DNA of 43,421 nucleotides from the NCBI GenBank assembly GCA_015231965.1, contig JADGAP010000009.1:1-43421 (forward strand), written 5' to 3'. Position 1 is the first letter of the stretch, and the number at the start of each line of letters is the position of its first letter. The notes beneath the pieces were generated by a model. That model ran no database searches. It was not told the origin of the DNA and saw nothing but the letters and a program-made list of their open reading frames with translations. Both the position numbers and the translations under genes were made by a program. Source of the stretch: Magnetococcales bacterium. Lineage in GTDB: Bacteria; Pseudomonadota; Magnetococcia; Magnetococcales; JADGAP01. Of the stretch, positions 17,161-26,139 are shown piece after piece.

Positions 17161-18861
17161 TCAGGGGTCAAGAAGAGTCGTCAAAGAGGACTCATAGCGG
17201 CAGGGATGGATTTTTTTGAGAAAACGGACAATGGTTTTTACCTCGTTCTCGGATACGAATGGGGCCTGGATGCGCTGCAAAGGCGCGCCCTGATTGACGA
17301 AGAGACCGTCGCCCTTGCCCAGAAGATTCTCGGCGCCGGGACGATCGATGATGATGTTCGAATTGGCGATGGAAGTGACCCGGAAGGCCAGTCTGGCCGG
17401 GATATTGGCTTTCAGCTGCGGAGTCAGCACCTCGCGTGACGGACGCTGGGTGGACAAAATCAGATGAATCCCCGCTGCCCTGCCCATTTGGGCCAGTCGG
17501 ATCAGGGATTCCTCGACCGCTTTGCCGCTTTGAAGCATCAGATCGTACAGTTCATCGATCACGGTGATGATCGCAGCCGGGGCTTGGCCGCTCTTCAGGC
17601 GCCATCCTTCCAGATTGCGTACCTCCAGTTTTTCCATCTGCGCGTAGCGGCGGGTCATCTCGTTGACCAGCCAGGAGAGCACCTTCGGACATTCCTTGGT
17701 CTCCATGATCACAGGTGCCAGGAGGTGCGGCACATCTTCATAGGCGCAGAATTCCAAGCGTTTGGGATCGATAAGCAACAACCGCACCTGCTCTGGAGTG
17801 GACCGCATCAATAGGGCGCAAATCAAGGAATGCAGAGCGACCGACTTGCCGGAACGGGTGGCGCCGGCAACCAGCAGATGAGGCAATTCGACCAGGTCGG
17901 CCACAACAGGCGCGCCACGGCTATCGACGCCAACCGTCAACAGCAACGGGGCGGGATTGGATTCTGTACTCTCCAGGATAGGCCGCAAGTTGACCGTTTG
18001 CCGTTCCTGGTTGGGCAGCTCGATACCGATGAGGCCATCGATGAATGAAAGATCGACCCGCAACCCGGCTGCGGTCATGCGCAGGGCCAGATCCTCCTCC
18101 AGACCCACCACGCGAGCCGCCTTGACCCCTGGGGCCGGAGAGAAGCCAAACGTGGTGACCACTGGGCCTGGCGTCCAATGGGTGATAGAGCCCTTGATTT
18201 TGAAGTCGCCCAAAATTTGTTCGAGGGCGCATGCCGCGCGTTTTTGTTGCGCCATATCCTCGGATTCAGCCTTGAGCGCGGGGGGCACCAGCAGGCTCAA
18301 GGGAGGTCGGGGAGGCGTAGCTGGAGCCGAATCATCCCCGGAAACACCAAAATGATGGGCCATCGCGGTCAAACCACCGGCAAAACCTTGAGCCGAAAGG
18401 TGCAGACGCCATGGGCCGTTCTTGCGATAAATTTCCACTAAAATCAGGGAGCGTTCCTTCTGAAACATCTCCTTGTCGATGCGGAAGGAGGCCAGGAGAT
18501 TCCGATCTTGGTATAGGTTGAGGTGTCCCACGTCGATTTCACTGAATGTGGCGGCACCATCGATGGTGGCCACCACCACGAAATGGGAGATGGCTGCTGG
18601 CAATCGCGCCAAATCGATCTCCAGTCCTTCCGGATCATCCGCTGGAGCCGCCAAGGCAATCCCACCACAGGGGGTTGTCGGTTGGTTGAAATAGATGATG
18701 TAACGTTCGTCGGAAGCACGACCCTCGGGGTCAAGGGCAAAGCAGGTGCAATCGATGACGGATGGCATGGGAAGATCGGTCCGGATTCCCAATGCGAAAG
18801 AATGGTCGCAGTTTAGCAGTTGCTCCAAGTCGATGCGTTGACCCCGTTGCAACTCCCTCAT
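17161..18861 (-). CDS. TerD-domain / FtsK-type DNA translocase fusion protein
   Basis: The 566-residue protein joins two families. Residues 1-173 form a TerD domain (tellurite/stress family): LQRGQRIDL at the start, the acidic DCTCFALDPEGRASDE Ca-binding-type segment and the closing WRLHLSAQGFAGGLTAM. Residues ~215-297 match the FtsK alpha domain (PGPVVTTFGFSPAPGVK). Residues ~300-550 are the FtsK/SpoIIIE motor with Walker A GATRSGKS (333-340), LIDPKRLEF, Walker B ITVIDE (432-437), STQRPSREVLTPQLKANIP and GAENLLGKGDGLF. There are no membrane helices and no gamma domain, so it should be soluble and lack KOPS recognition. ATG at 18861 has GGAGAG upstream; the track's GTG at 18873 does not. It is monocistronic with no other ter genes near. 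Confidence 0.88.
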   Translation of the reverse strand: MRELQRGQRIDLEQLLNCDHSFALGIRTDLPMPSVIDCTCFALDPEGRASDERYIIYFNQPTTPCGGIALAAPADDPEGLEIDLARLPAAISHFVVVATIDGAATFSEIDVGHLNLYQDRNLLASFRIDKEMFQKERSLILVEIYRKNGPWRLHLSAQGFAGGLTAMAHHFGVSGDDSAPATPPRPPLSLLVPPALKAESEDMAQQKRAACALEQILGDFKIKGSITHWTPGPVVTTFGFSPAPGVKAARVVGLEEDLALRMTAAGLRVDLSFIDGLIGIELPNQERQTVNLRPILESTESNPAPLLLTVGVDSRGAPVVADLVELPHLLVAGATRSGKSVALHSLICALLMRSTPEQVRLLLIDPKRLEFCAYEDVPHLLAPVIMETKECPKVLSWLVNEMTRRYAQMEKLEVRNLEGWRLKSGQAPAAIITVIDELYDLMLQSGKAVEESLIRLAQMGRAAGIHLILSTQRPSREVLTPQLKANIPARLAFRVTSIANSNIIIDRPGAENLLGKGDGLFVNQGAPLQRIQAPFVSENEVKTIVRFLKKIHPCRYESSLTTLLDP

Positions 18862-19030
18862 CGGACTCTCCACGGTGTGCTGGAACGCCTTAGATTTTTA
18901 AGTTATTCTATTTCAAATAATCAACAGGTTGCTCATGGCTGAAAAAATTGTCAAGGTGATTCTCCCGCCGCGCTGGCGCATGAGTTTACAGCCCTGTCGA
19001 GGCTACTTTTTTCGGGGGCTCGGAGTCGAA

Positions 19031-20314
19031 TTAAAAGAGCCGCATACGCATCGGCGGACCGGAAGGACCGGAGGTGCCGCCGTCGTCTGGGGGAATTTCG
19101 CCGGTGACCACCAACATGCCCTCGGCCAGGGGAGGTGCCTGGGCCTCTTCCTTGGGTTCGAGGATCTCCGTGAAGCGGTTGTCGGTGATGCCCAGCGACG
19201 CCGCGACCGGATGCAACGCCTCGTCCCGCCACAGATGAAGGGTTCCCCACCCCCCTCCATCCAGGCTGGCCCGGGAGCGCTTTTCCCCACCTCCCTTGCC
19301 CGCGCCGCCCTTGCCTTCGCCCCTTCCGTCCCCGCCGCCGCCCTTGCCGCTGGCGGCGGGGGAGCCTCCCCCGGGAGCCCCTTTTCCGGCGGTGGGCTTG
19401 AAACGCAAGGCCGCGTTGGGAACCAGCAGCGCCTCCGACCGTTCCGCCGTGACGATGGTGACATAGGCGGTCATGCCGGGCAGCAGCCGTTGCTCGGGAT
19501 TGTCCACCGCCACCACCACGTCATACGTCACCACGTTTTGTTGCACGGCGGCGTTCAGGCGGATCTGCCGCACCACGCCGTGAAACGTCTGGTTGGGGTG
19601 GGCGTCGACGGTGAAGCGCACCGGCTGACCCACGGCGATTTTACCGATGTCGGCCTCGGCGAAGCTGGCGTCGATCTGCATGCGGGCCAGATCCTGGGCG
19701 ATGCGGATCAAGGTGGGGGTTTGGAAACTGGCGGCCACCGTCTGGCCCACATCCACCATGCGATCCACCACCACGCCGGAGACCGGGGAACGGATCTGGG
19801 CATAGGCCAGATTGACCCGATCCTTGTCCGTCTGGGCCTGGGCCTGGGCGACCTGGGCTTGGGCCGACTTGCGGGCCTGCACGACTTGATCCCGTTCCTG
19901 CCGCGACACGTACTCTCGGGCGAACAGGGCCAGGATCCGTTGTTCGTTGGCCAAGGCCAGTTCCAGGGAGGCGCGGACGTTTTCCAGGGTGGCGGCGCTC
20001 TGCCGAGCCTGAGCCGCCAGCAGAGCGTCGTCGAGTTCGAGGAGCATTTGCCCCTGCTCCACCTTGTCGTTGAAATCCACGTGCAGCTTGCGCACCGTGC
20101 CGGAGACTTGGGTTCCCACATTCACCAGCGTCACTGGATTGAGCGACCCGTTGGCCGAGACGGTCTGGGCGATGGACCCCCGGGTCAGGGGCTGGGTTTG
20201 GTAACGCACGGCGGGGGAGGGGAACCACTGGCTCCAGGCCAGCCATCCCCCCCCCGCCAGCAGCGGCAGGAGCAGCAGAGGCGTGGTTCGCCAAAAGGGG
20301 GTGCGCTGGACCAT
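19031..20314 (-). CDS. MacA/HlyD-type periplasmic adaptor (membrane fusion protein), no permease partner
   Basis: This adaptor links an inner-membrane pump to an outer-membrane channel. The 427 residues start with a membrane anchor (LLLLPLLAGGGWLAW). Next come the lipoyl/barrel-sandwich half (SANGSLNPVTLVNVGTQVSG), a coiled-coil hairpin (about 90-160), the second lipoyl half (AQIRSPVSGVVVDRMV) and a beta-barrel. This order and the GTQVSG element fit MacA-like members. An unusual Gly/Lys-rich linker (GKGGGGDGRGEGKGG) interrupts the C-terminal part. ATG at 20314 is the natural start; the track's TTG at 20548 is not. No MacB-type permease follows: the next gene downstream is the TerD-FtsK fusion. 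Confidence 0.83.
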   Translation of the reverse strand: MVQRTPFWRTTPLLLLPLLAGGGWLAWSQWFPSPAVRYQTQPLTRGSIAQTVSANGSLNPVTLVNVGTQVSGTVRKLHVDFNDKVEQGQMLLELDDALLAAQARQSAATLENVRASLELALANEQRILALFAREYVSRQERDQVVQARKSAQAQVAQAQAQTDKDRVNLAYAQIRSPVSGVVVDRMVDVGQTVAASFQTPTLIRIAQDLARMQIDASFAEADIGKIAVGQPVRFTVDAHPNQTFHGVVRQIRLNAAVQQNVVTYDVVVAVDNPEQRLLPGMTAYVTIVTAERSEALLVPNAALRFKPTAGKGAPGGGSPAASGKGGGGDGRGEGKGGAGKGGGEKRSRASLDGGGWGTLHLWRDEALHPVAASLGITDNRFTEILEPKEEAQAPPLAEGMLVVTGEIPPDDGGTSGPSGPPMRMRLF

Positions 20315-20495
20315 GGAACCATCCTTTCCGGGTTGGATGAGCCCCCAGTCTAACCCAATCGATCCCCCCGAGGGAGGGTTGCGCGGGCGGAGCCTTTCGT
20401 TTCCTCCGAGAGGATTGCACAATGGAATCCTTGTCCCTCGTCCCTCGTCCACGGACGACGGAGAAACGCATGACACGGAGGGAGTCGGCAAAGCC

Positions 20496-20774
20496 ATGCG
20501 ACGCTGTTGGGAAACGATGCGATGCGGTCGACAACCCGGCGGTTCCAACGTGGCCCGTCAGGGGGAGTGTCCCGTTTCCCGGTTGGAGGCGGGGGTCTGT
20601 TGGTTGTCCGCCGGTCCCCACGCCCCACCGGAATTGCGCTGCTCCCGGGTCACGCAGGGAGGCGATTGCCACGCCTGCCCCTACTATCATGAATTCCACC
20701 ACGAACTGGCCCTGCACATGACCCCCGCCGAGGTGGAGATCATCGCCCAATCCTGGGTGGAACTCTGCACGTAA
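20496..20774 (+). CDS. Small cysteine-rich protein with CW motifs
   Basis: The 92-residue protein has a spaced Cys pattern: RRCWETMRCG, ECPV, VCWLSAG, RCSRV and HACPYY. This matches small two-CW-type proteins and domains seen beside sensory proteins in proteobacteria, possibly binding metal or a cofactor. The function is unknown. Start choice is uncertain; ATG at 20496 places the first CW at residue 4-5, as in relatives, and a GGAGGGAG lies 13 bases upstream. The stop codon's last A is the first base of an ATG for the next ORF (TAATG), hinting at coupling with the transglutaminase gene. Confidence 0.6.
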   Translation: MRRCWETMRCGRQPGGSNVARQGECPVSRLEAGVCWLSAGPHAPPELRCSRVTQGGDCHACPYYHEFHHELALHMTPAEVEIIAQSWVELCT

Positions 20775-20824
20775 TGGATCCCCCCCCGCCTCCCCGGAGA
20801 CGTTTTGCCGCCGCCGAGTCCGCC

Positions 20825-21700
20825 ATGCTCTATCGCATTCGCCACCGCACCCGCTATCGCTACCGGGATCCCGTCGCCATTTGCCACACCCTGGCCCATC
20901 TGGCGCCCCGTCAGGAGCCCTGGCAGCAGTGTCGCCGCTTTCATTTGGAAATATCTCCCGCCCCGGCCTTCCTGGAGGAGTTCATCGACTTCCACGGCAA
21001 TCGTTGCCACTATTTTGAAGTGGTGGAGCCCCACGCCGACCTGATCATCACCGCCAGCAGCGAGGTGGAGCCTCTCCCGGCGTTGCGTCCTCTGCCGGAG
21101 CCGTGGGACTCCCCGCCGTGGGAGGAGACGCAGCGCGTCCTGGCCCGCTCCGACGTCCCCGAGACACGACGGCAGCGGGTGTTTGTGCTGGAATCCCCCC
21201 TGGCGCAACACGCGGCGGCGGCGACGGCCTTCGTGCGGCCCAGCTTCACCCCCGGGCGGCCGATTTTGGAGGCGACCCTGGAGTTGACCCAACGCATCCA
21301 CCGGGAGTTTCTCCACGACCCCCGCGCCACCACGGTGCAGACCCCGGTGGAAGAGGTGATGCGGCTGGGCAAGGGGGTGTGTCAGGATTTCGCCCATCTG
21401 GCGCTGGCCGGGTTGCGCGCCATGGGATTGGCTGCCCGTTACGTCAGCGGCTATCTGGAGACCGCCCCGCCCCCCGGACAGCCCCGACTCGTCGGGGCCG
21501 ACGCCTCCCACGCCTGGTTCTCCCTGTTTGTTCCGGAGATCGGCTGGGTCGATTTCGATCCCACCAACGGCGTCATTCCCGGTGCCCGTCACATCACCCT
21601 CGCCTGGGGCCGGGACTACGCCGATCTCCCACCGGTCAAGGGGGTGGTGGTGGGGGGCGATCAACACGTGGTGGAGGTTTCGGTGGACGTGGAACGCTGA
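20825..21700 (+). CDS. Transglutaminase-like cysteine peptidase family protein
   Basis: An N-terminal bacterial transglutaminase-associated beta domain (LYRIRHRTRYRYRDPV) precedes the papain-like transglutaminase core. The catalytic triad is visible: Cys186 in KGVCQDFAHLAL, His229 in ASHAWFSLF and Asp245 in VDFDPTNG. Such proteins may act as proteases or crosslinkers, and substrates are mostly unknown. Homologues start at the LYRIRH strand, so ATG 20825 is preferred (291 residues). ATG at 20774, which overlaps the previous stop, would add 17 Pro/Arg-rich residues and cannot be excluded. The ATP-grasp and alpha-E genes that often accompany this family are absent. Confidence 0.85.
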   Translation: MLYRIRHRTRYRYRDPVAICHTLAHLAPRQEPWQQCRRFHLEISPAPAFLEEFIDFHGNRCHYFEVVEPHADLIITASSEVEPLPALRPLPEPWDSPPWEETQRVLARSDVPETRRQRVFVLESPLAQHAAAATAFVRPSFTPGRPILEATLELTQRIHREFLHDPRATTVQTPVEEVMRLGKGVCQDFAHLALAGLRAMGLAARYVSGYLETAPPPGQPRLVGADASHAWFSLFVPEIGWVDFDPTNGVIPGARHITLAWGRDYADLPPVKGVVVGGDQHVVEVSVDVER

Positions 21701-22192
21701 ATCCGACCCGCCGCTTCCCCCTCACCGCGCCGGGCACCCCATCCCCGGCGTTCCCAACCGGGCCGAAGAGGACCAAAATCCGCGATTTTCCCGCCGCGGG
21801 AACGCTCCTCCGACGCCGCGCGACGCCCGTGCGGACGTCCGTGCCAAAAAATAACATGATTTAAATGTTTAAACGACAAGATTCGCCTCCCCGCCCCCTT
21901 TCATGGGCTGGGAGGCACGGCACTGACTTGGATTAACGCATTGAATTTAAAGTATTATATGAATCGTATGGGCGGGGACTGGGAAGATCAACGGGGGTAT
22001 CGATTAACCGCATTATAAGTGTATTAAGTAGAACTTAATTTACCGTAACAAAGTCATGTTTTGGTGGATTGCCCGGGGGAATGTCGTTGTAATGGACGCC
22101 ATGCGTCGTGCTGAACCCCTTCGGAGTCCCTCCGACAGCCCGCGCCCCCCCCTTGCCCCACCGGTCATCTTGAGAAAGAAGGAGTCGCCCCC
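21701..22192. other. Intergenic region upstream of the DUF47 gene
   Basis: No convincing gene. The stretch 21850-22060 is AT-rich and holds a clear 7+7 inverted repeat (listed separately). No terminator was recognised after the transglutaminase gene. Confidence 0.5.
22023..22039. promoter_or_regulatory. Inverted repeat, possible operator upstream of DUF47 gene
   Basis: ATTAAGT-aga-ACTTAAT is a perfect 7-base inverted repeat with a 3-base spacer, lying 154 bases before the DUF47 start in an AT-rich stretch. It has the size of a dimer-binding site. No regulator can be named. Confidence 0.35.
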
Positions 22193-22888
22193 GTGCCCGT
22201 CGCCGCCGTTCGTTCCCTGCTCTCCTCCACCGTCCAACGCATGCTGCCCCATCGTCCCCACCATCTGGATCTGCTCATGGAGCAGTGCGAGTTGGCGGTG
22301 GAGACCATGGATGTGTTGGCCGACTACATGCACGATGGCGACCCCGCCAAGGCGGAACGGATTCATGAACTGGAGCGCAAGGGCGAAATGATGCGCTTTC
22401 GCCACGCCACCAGCCTGACCGGGCTCTACACCAAGCCCCGGGGGCGGGAGGATTTCATTCGGGCCATCCGCGCCCTCGACGGCGTGATGGATTACTGCCG
22501 CAGCACCGTGCACGAGATGGAGGATCTGGGCGTCGATCCCGACGAGCATGCGCAAGTGATGGCTCGCCATCTCCGCGAAGGGGTGGACGCCCTGCGTCGC
22601 GGCATCCTCGCCCTCAAGGAGCATCCGGAGTTGATCGGCGCCGAGGTGCAATTGGCCATGAAAGTGCAACGCGCCGTCGATAAATGCCACCAGCGCGCCA
22701 TCTCCGAACTGCTTCCCCCGGGCTCCGAGGAACATTTTTTTGGCGCGGGAAGCGATAGCCCCCCGCAATTGGCGCGTATCAGCGCGGCGATCAAGCGTCG
22801 GGAGTTGTATCGCCACCTTTCCCACACCGCCGGTCACATCGGACGGGTCGGGCAGGTACTGCGCCACTTGGCCATGCAGGCAACCTGA
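22193..22888 (+). CDS. DUF47 family (PhoU-like) protein
   Basis: The 231-residue all-helical protein matches DUF47/YkaA proteins, PhoU-like partners of Pit-type phosphate transporters. The visible pattern includes ALADYMHDGD-type spacing, IHELERKGEMMRFRH and LDGVMDYCRSTVHEMEDL. The start is GTG at 22193 with AAGGAG 8 bases upstream. The expected pit permease gene is absent on both sides, and a strong terminator follows, so it is a single-gene transcript here. Confidence 0.8.
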   Translation: MPVAAVRSLLSSTVQRMLPHRPHHLDLLMEQCELAVETMDVLADYMHDGDPAKAERIHELERKGEMMRFRHATSLTGLYTKPRGREDFIRAIRALDGVMDYCRSTVHEMEDLGVDPDEHAQVMARHLREGVDALRRGILALKEHPELIGAEVQLAMKVQRAVDKCHQRAISELLPPGSEEHFFGAGSDSPPQLARISAAIKRRELYRHLSHTAGHIGRVGQVLRHLAMQAT

Positions 22889-22917
22889 TATTTTCCGTGT
22901 CCAATCCGTTGCCCCCC

Positions 22918-22946
22918 AAGGCCGACCTCGCGTCGGCCTTTTTTTT
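22918..22946 (+). terminator. Intrinsic terminator after DUF47 gene
   Basis: A perfect 9-bp stem AAGGCCGAC / GTCGGCCTT with a CTCGC loop is followed by at least six Ts. It lies 30 bases after the DUF47 stop. Confidence 0.92.
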
Positions 22947-23286
22947 GGCATGGACATTGCTTGAATTCTATTGCACCGTCAAAACAGGGGGCTTCGGCCC
23001 TCATCGCCGCCCCAAAAGGAGGATCGACGCTCTTTTCGCCGAAGGGCGGAAAAAGCGCAAGAAGGGGGGTGGCATTTCTCCACCCATTCTCGGTATAGTG
23101 CGCTGTGATGATAAAACCGCGTGGCCGTGTTGAACTTACATGGCGGTTGAACCGTCGGCGGTGAATCGTCCACTGGAGGCGCTCCCCGCTTTGCCCCGTC
23201 CATCCGGCGCGGTGGTCGCCCCGACAGGCGAATCCGCCATGAAACGAGCATCCAACCCCGCTTGCCATTGAGGCGCAGGTCCACCC
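22947..23286. other. Intergenic region before the pilus-like operon
   Basis: About 340 bases between the DUF47 terminator and the PilO-like gene. It presumably contains the promoter of the three-gene unit. I see no gene, repeat or recognisable operator in it. Confidence 0.4.
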
Positions 23287-23811
23287 ATGAATCTTTTTCG
23301 CTTCGTCTATTTGGGCTTGGCCGTGGGGGCCGCGGTCGCGCTGCCCCTGGTCGCCATTCAGTTGGATAAGAACTACCAGGAGCTTCTCGGTGCCCAGGCC
23401 AAGGCCGAACTGCTCACACGCTCCCAAGTCAGTCGCGCGGAGTATCTGGAGCAACTGCGCTCCTACAAGGTCTACGCTGGCAAGGTCAATCAGTTCGTCA
23501 CCCAGGCCAAGCAGGCCAACCTGAGCCAACCGTCTTGGATCACCTACGGGGTGGATATCAACAAACAGGCGGTGGGGGTGGCCGAAATGCGGGTCATTCT
23601 GAGCAACGCCCGCAGCGGTTTGAACTACTATTTCAACCCGGAAAAATTCGAACTGCTCGCCATGGCCAGCCCGGATTTTGGCACGCCGCCTCCCGGGGTT
23701 CAGTATCTGCCCGGGTTTGAAGGAAAGGTTTCGTCCGGAAAGCTGGATGTCGAACCCGGGTCCGTGGTCGCGCTCACCCTCAAGGGAAGCTACTACGTGA
23801 CGCAACAATAA
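23287..23811 (+). CDS. PilO/GspM-like inner-membrane protein
   Basis: The 174-residue protein has one N-terminal membrane helix (about 5-24), a helical coiled segment with many Gln/Lys/Glu (25-80) and a small C-terminal alpha-beta domain. That domain ends in VVALTLKGSYYVTQQ, resembling the last strand of PilO/GspM ferredoxin-like domains. No motif identifies it on its own. The assignment rests on this layout and on the next two genes, which look like PilM/PilN (GspL) and PilP (GspC). It would sit in the inner membrane facing the periplasm and help align a pilus or secretion machine. Confidence 0.55.
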   Translation: MNLFRFVYLGLAVGAAVALPLVAIQLDKNYQELLGAQAKAELLTRSQVSRAEYLEQLRSYKVYAGKVNQFVTQAKQANLSQPSWITYGVDINKQAVGVAEMRVILSNARSGLNYYFNPEKFELLAMASPDFGTPPPGVQYLPGFEGKVSSGKLDVEPGSVVALTLKGSYYVTQQ

Positions 23812-23899
23812 CGTCGTCTCCAACCGGTCGACCGGTGGGGACGCCACGGCCCCCTGACCGCCTTGGCCTCGCTTCGGTGCGCGGACCCAGAGGAATTCC

Positions 23900-25387
23900 A
23901 TGAAGAGACCTTCTCAAGAAAAACTGATCCTCGACATCAAGGGCGTCAGCTATCTGCTGACCCGGAAAAATCTGCAAAAATTGGTGGATATCCGGGACGT
24001 CAAGGGCGACAAATGGGTGATCAGCGACTTCATCGCAGGGGTTCCCCCCCGGGTGATGACCGTTGAGGCACCCATGCAATACGCCGACATGTTGTTGCTG
24101 CGCAAACTGCAACAAAGCGGCGACATCGCCGGCATCCCGCGGGTGATCACCCATAAAAAAGTCGCCCGGGGCAAAACGTCCACCGAGGTCTTCTTTTCCG
24201 CCATGCGGGAAGACGATTTCAAGCCCTACGAGGACCGCGCCAGCGAGGATCCGGATCAGCATCTGCTCTTTTCGATCAACGCCCTGCTCTACGCCGAGTT
24301 GAGCGCCGCTCCCCCCAAGAAAAACGTGCTGGTGATGTATGAACACGACCGGCACGTGGACTATGTGGTGGGGCGCGATGGCAAGGTGCTGGGGGCCAAC
24401 CGCATCTCCGCCTACTCCGCCGATGTTTCCGCCAAGGAAGGGCTGGCGGAAAGCCTCAAGATCGAGCTGCGCAATCTGGAGGATTCCCTCCGCTTCAAGG
24501 TGGAAACCATCCGATATTTCAACTGGATGGAAGGGCAAAGCCTGGGCTCGGCCGATACCGGCATGTTGACCGGCGACGCCCCGTCCTCCTCCTCTTCCGG
24601 GTTCGGCTCCGGCGGTTCGCAGGAGATCTCCTCCGGCGGATGGGGTTCGGTGGGCAAGGACGAAGCCACCGGGAAAAGCTCCGGCTGGGACGCCGCCTTG
24701 CAATCCGGCGTCTCCAGCGTCGACAAGGCGATTCAAAACCTCTCCAGTTGGGTGATGAAGCTGGCCAGCGACCTCCAGGTGGAGTGCGTCCTGCTGCCCT
24801 GTCAATGGTTTGATCTGGATGGCGGCCACACCATCATCACCTCCGTCCCCGAGGCGGCGAAACGTCTGAGCGACGGATGGTGCGCCAACCCCCCCAAGGA
24901 GCTTTACGCCTACCGGGCGCAACGCCTCGCCCCCTTGACGGTGCTGCTCTCCTGGGTGCTGGTCTTCTCCCTGTACATCGGTGCCCAGATGATCAACCAA
25001 AGGGCCACCAACCTTTCCGCCCTCGCCATGGGCACGGAAACCCCGGATTCCGTGGTCCTGGACCCCGATCATAAAACCGTGACGGAGTTCGCCAACCGAC
25101 TCTATTTTCTCAAATCCGCCCCCTCCCTTCAGGAAATCTTCGCCGAGATGACCAAGGCGCGGCGCGAGAATCAGTACTTTGACAAAGTGACCGTGGAGTA
25201 CGCCAACAACGACGCCGTGATCTCCCTTCAGGGACGCATCACCTCGGGATTCGACCTGGCCAGCAAGGAGCATGAAGCCTTTGTGGCGCAAATGCGGAAC
25301 CAGGGCTACCGGTTGATGGAAAACAAGCTGACCACCGACGTCATGCAGATCAACTTCTCCTTGAAATTCGGACGGAGCAGCCTGTGA
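23900..25387 (+). CDS. GspL-like bitopic protein (PilM-like cytoplasmic domain plus PilN-like periplasmic domain)
   Basis: Residues 1-330 form a cytoplasmic domain with features of actin-like PilM/GspL folds (NVLVMYEHDRHVDYVVGRDG and RISAYSADVS). It includes a Ser/Gly-rich insertion at about 230-265. A single membrane helix follows (about 343-365, LTVLLSWVLVFSLYIGA). The periplasmic domain (about 390-495) ends with VMQINFSLKFG, as in PilN/GspL ferredoxin-like domains. The two halves that are separate genes (pilM, pilN) in type IV pili are joined here, as in GspL and MshI-type proteins. GAGGAA precedes the ATG, and the stop overlaps the next start (GTGA). Confidence 0.6.
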   Translation: MKRPSQEKLILDIKGVSYLLTRKNLQKLVDIRDVKGDKWVISDFIAGVPPRVMTVEAPMQYADMLLLRKLQQSGDIAGIPRVITHKKVARGKTSTEVFFSAMREDDFKPYEDRASEDPDQHLLFSINALLYAELSAAPPKKNVLVMYEHDRHVDYVVGRDGKVLGANRISAYSADVSAKEGLAESLKIELRNLEDSLRFKVETIRYFNWMEGQSLGSADTGMLTGDAPSSSSSGFGSGGSQEISSGGWGSVGKDEATGKSSGWDAALQSGVSSVDKAIQNLSSWVMKLASDLQVECVLLPCQWFDLDGGHTIITSVPEAAKRLSDGWCANPPKELYAYRAQRLAPLTVLLSWVLVFSLYIGAQMINQRATNLSALAMGTETPDSVVLDPDHKTVTEFANRLYFLKSAPSLQEIFAEMTKARRENQYFDKVTVEYANNDAVISLQGRITSGFDLASKEHEAFVAQMRNQGYRLMENKLTTDVMQINFSLKFGRSSL

Positions 25388-26139
25388 AAGTTAAATCCCT
25401 AGGCTTGGCATCCCTTGGCGTGCTGGCCCTCTCCGCGGCGGGAACCGCCGGTTATGTTGTTCTTGCCACCAATCTGGTGACGCCCGCCAAGAGCGTCGTT
25501 GCGGCCAAGCCCGGCGCTCCCGGCAAGCCTGGGGCTCCCGGCAAGCCCGCCGAGGAGAAAAAGGGCGAGATTCCCAGTCAGGATCCCCAGGTGTTGGACG
25601 CCGTCAACCGCCTACAGCACCAACTGGCCTCCCTCTCCCAACCCCGGATTCCCGAAAAGGGAGAGGTCAACTTGCAATTGCTGGGCTTCTCCTCTGCCAG
25701 CATCCGCAAGAACGACGCCGTGGAGATGGCTGGGAGCGAGGACTATTCCACCCGAGTGGTCACCATGTCCTACACCGCCGGGCAGGAAAAGTTTGCCGTC
25801 ATCGACGACCGGCTGTACCGGGAAGGGGACAAGTTGGACGAATCCGGCGACGCCACGGTTCGTTCCATCGAACCCACCAAGGTGCTGGTGGCGGGGAAGG
25901 AGGTCCGGCAATGGTTGGAGGTCAAGAACTCCCTGCTGTCGGATGAGGATATGAGCAGCAAGAAAAAGGCCGCCCAGGACGCCGCCAAGCAGGCCAAGCA
26001 GGCCAAACTGGCCCCTGCCGTCGCCAGCGAGGGCCCCAAGCCCATCGACAAATTGGACAAGGGCGTCACCCCCGGCAGCGCCATCGAGGCGCTGAAGGAC
26101 TACAAGGACATCCTGAATCAATTGAATCCCAACAAGTAA
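25384..26139 (+). CDS. PilP/GspC-like periplasmic protein
   Basis: The 251-residue protein has an N-terminal membrane helix (about 7-28), a Pro/Gly/Lys linker with tandem KPGAP repeats, and a coiled stretch (LDAVNRLQHQLASL). A small beta domain at about 130-180 follows, with DDRLYREGDKLDES and VRSIEPTKVLVAG. That pattern (REGD, then a processing strand) is typical of the homology region of GspC, PilP and MshK, which contacts the secretin. The C-terminal tail is Lys/Ala-rich. The start is GTG at 25384, overlapping the previous stop. No secretin gene follows; a terminator does. Confidence 0.6.
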   Translation: MKVKSLGLASLGVLALSAAGTAGYVVLATNLVTPAKSVVAAKPGAPGKPGAPGKPAEEKKGEIPSQDPQVLDAVNRLQHQLASLSQPRIPEKGEVNLQLLGFSSASIRKNDAVEMAGSEDYSTRVVTMSYTAGQEKFAVIDDRLYREGDKLDESGDATVRSIEPTKVLVAGKEVRQWLEVKNSLLSDEDMSSKKKAAQDAAKQAKQAKLAPAVASEGPKPIDKLDKGVTPGSAIEALKDYKDILNQLNPNK

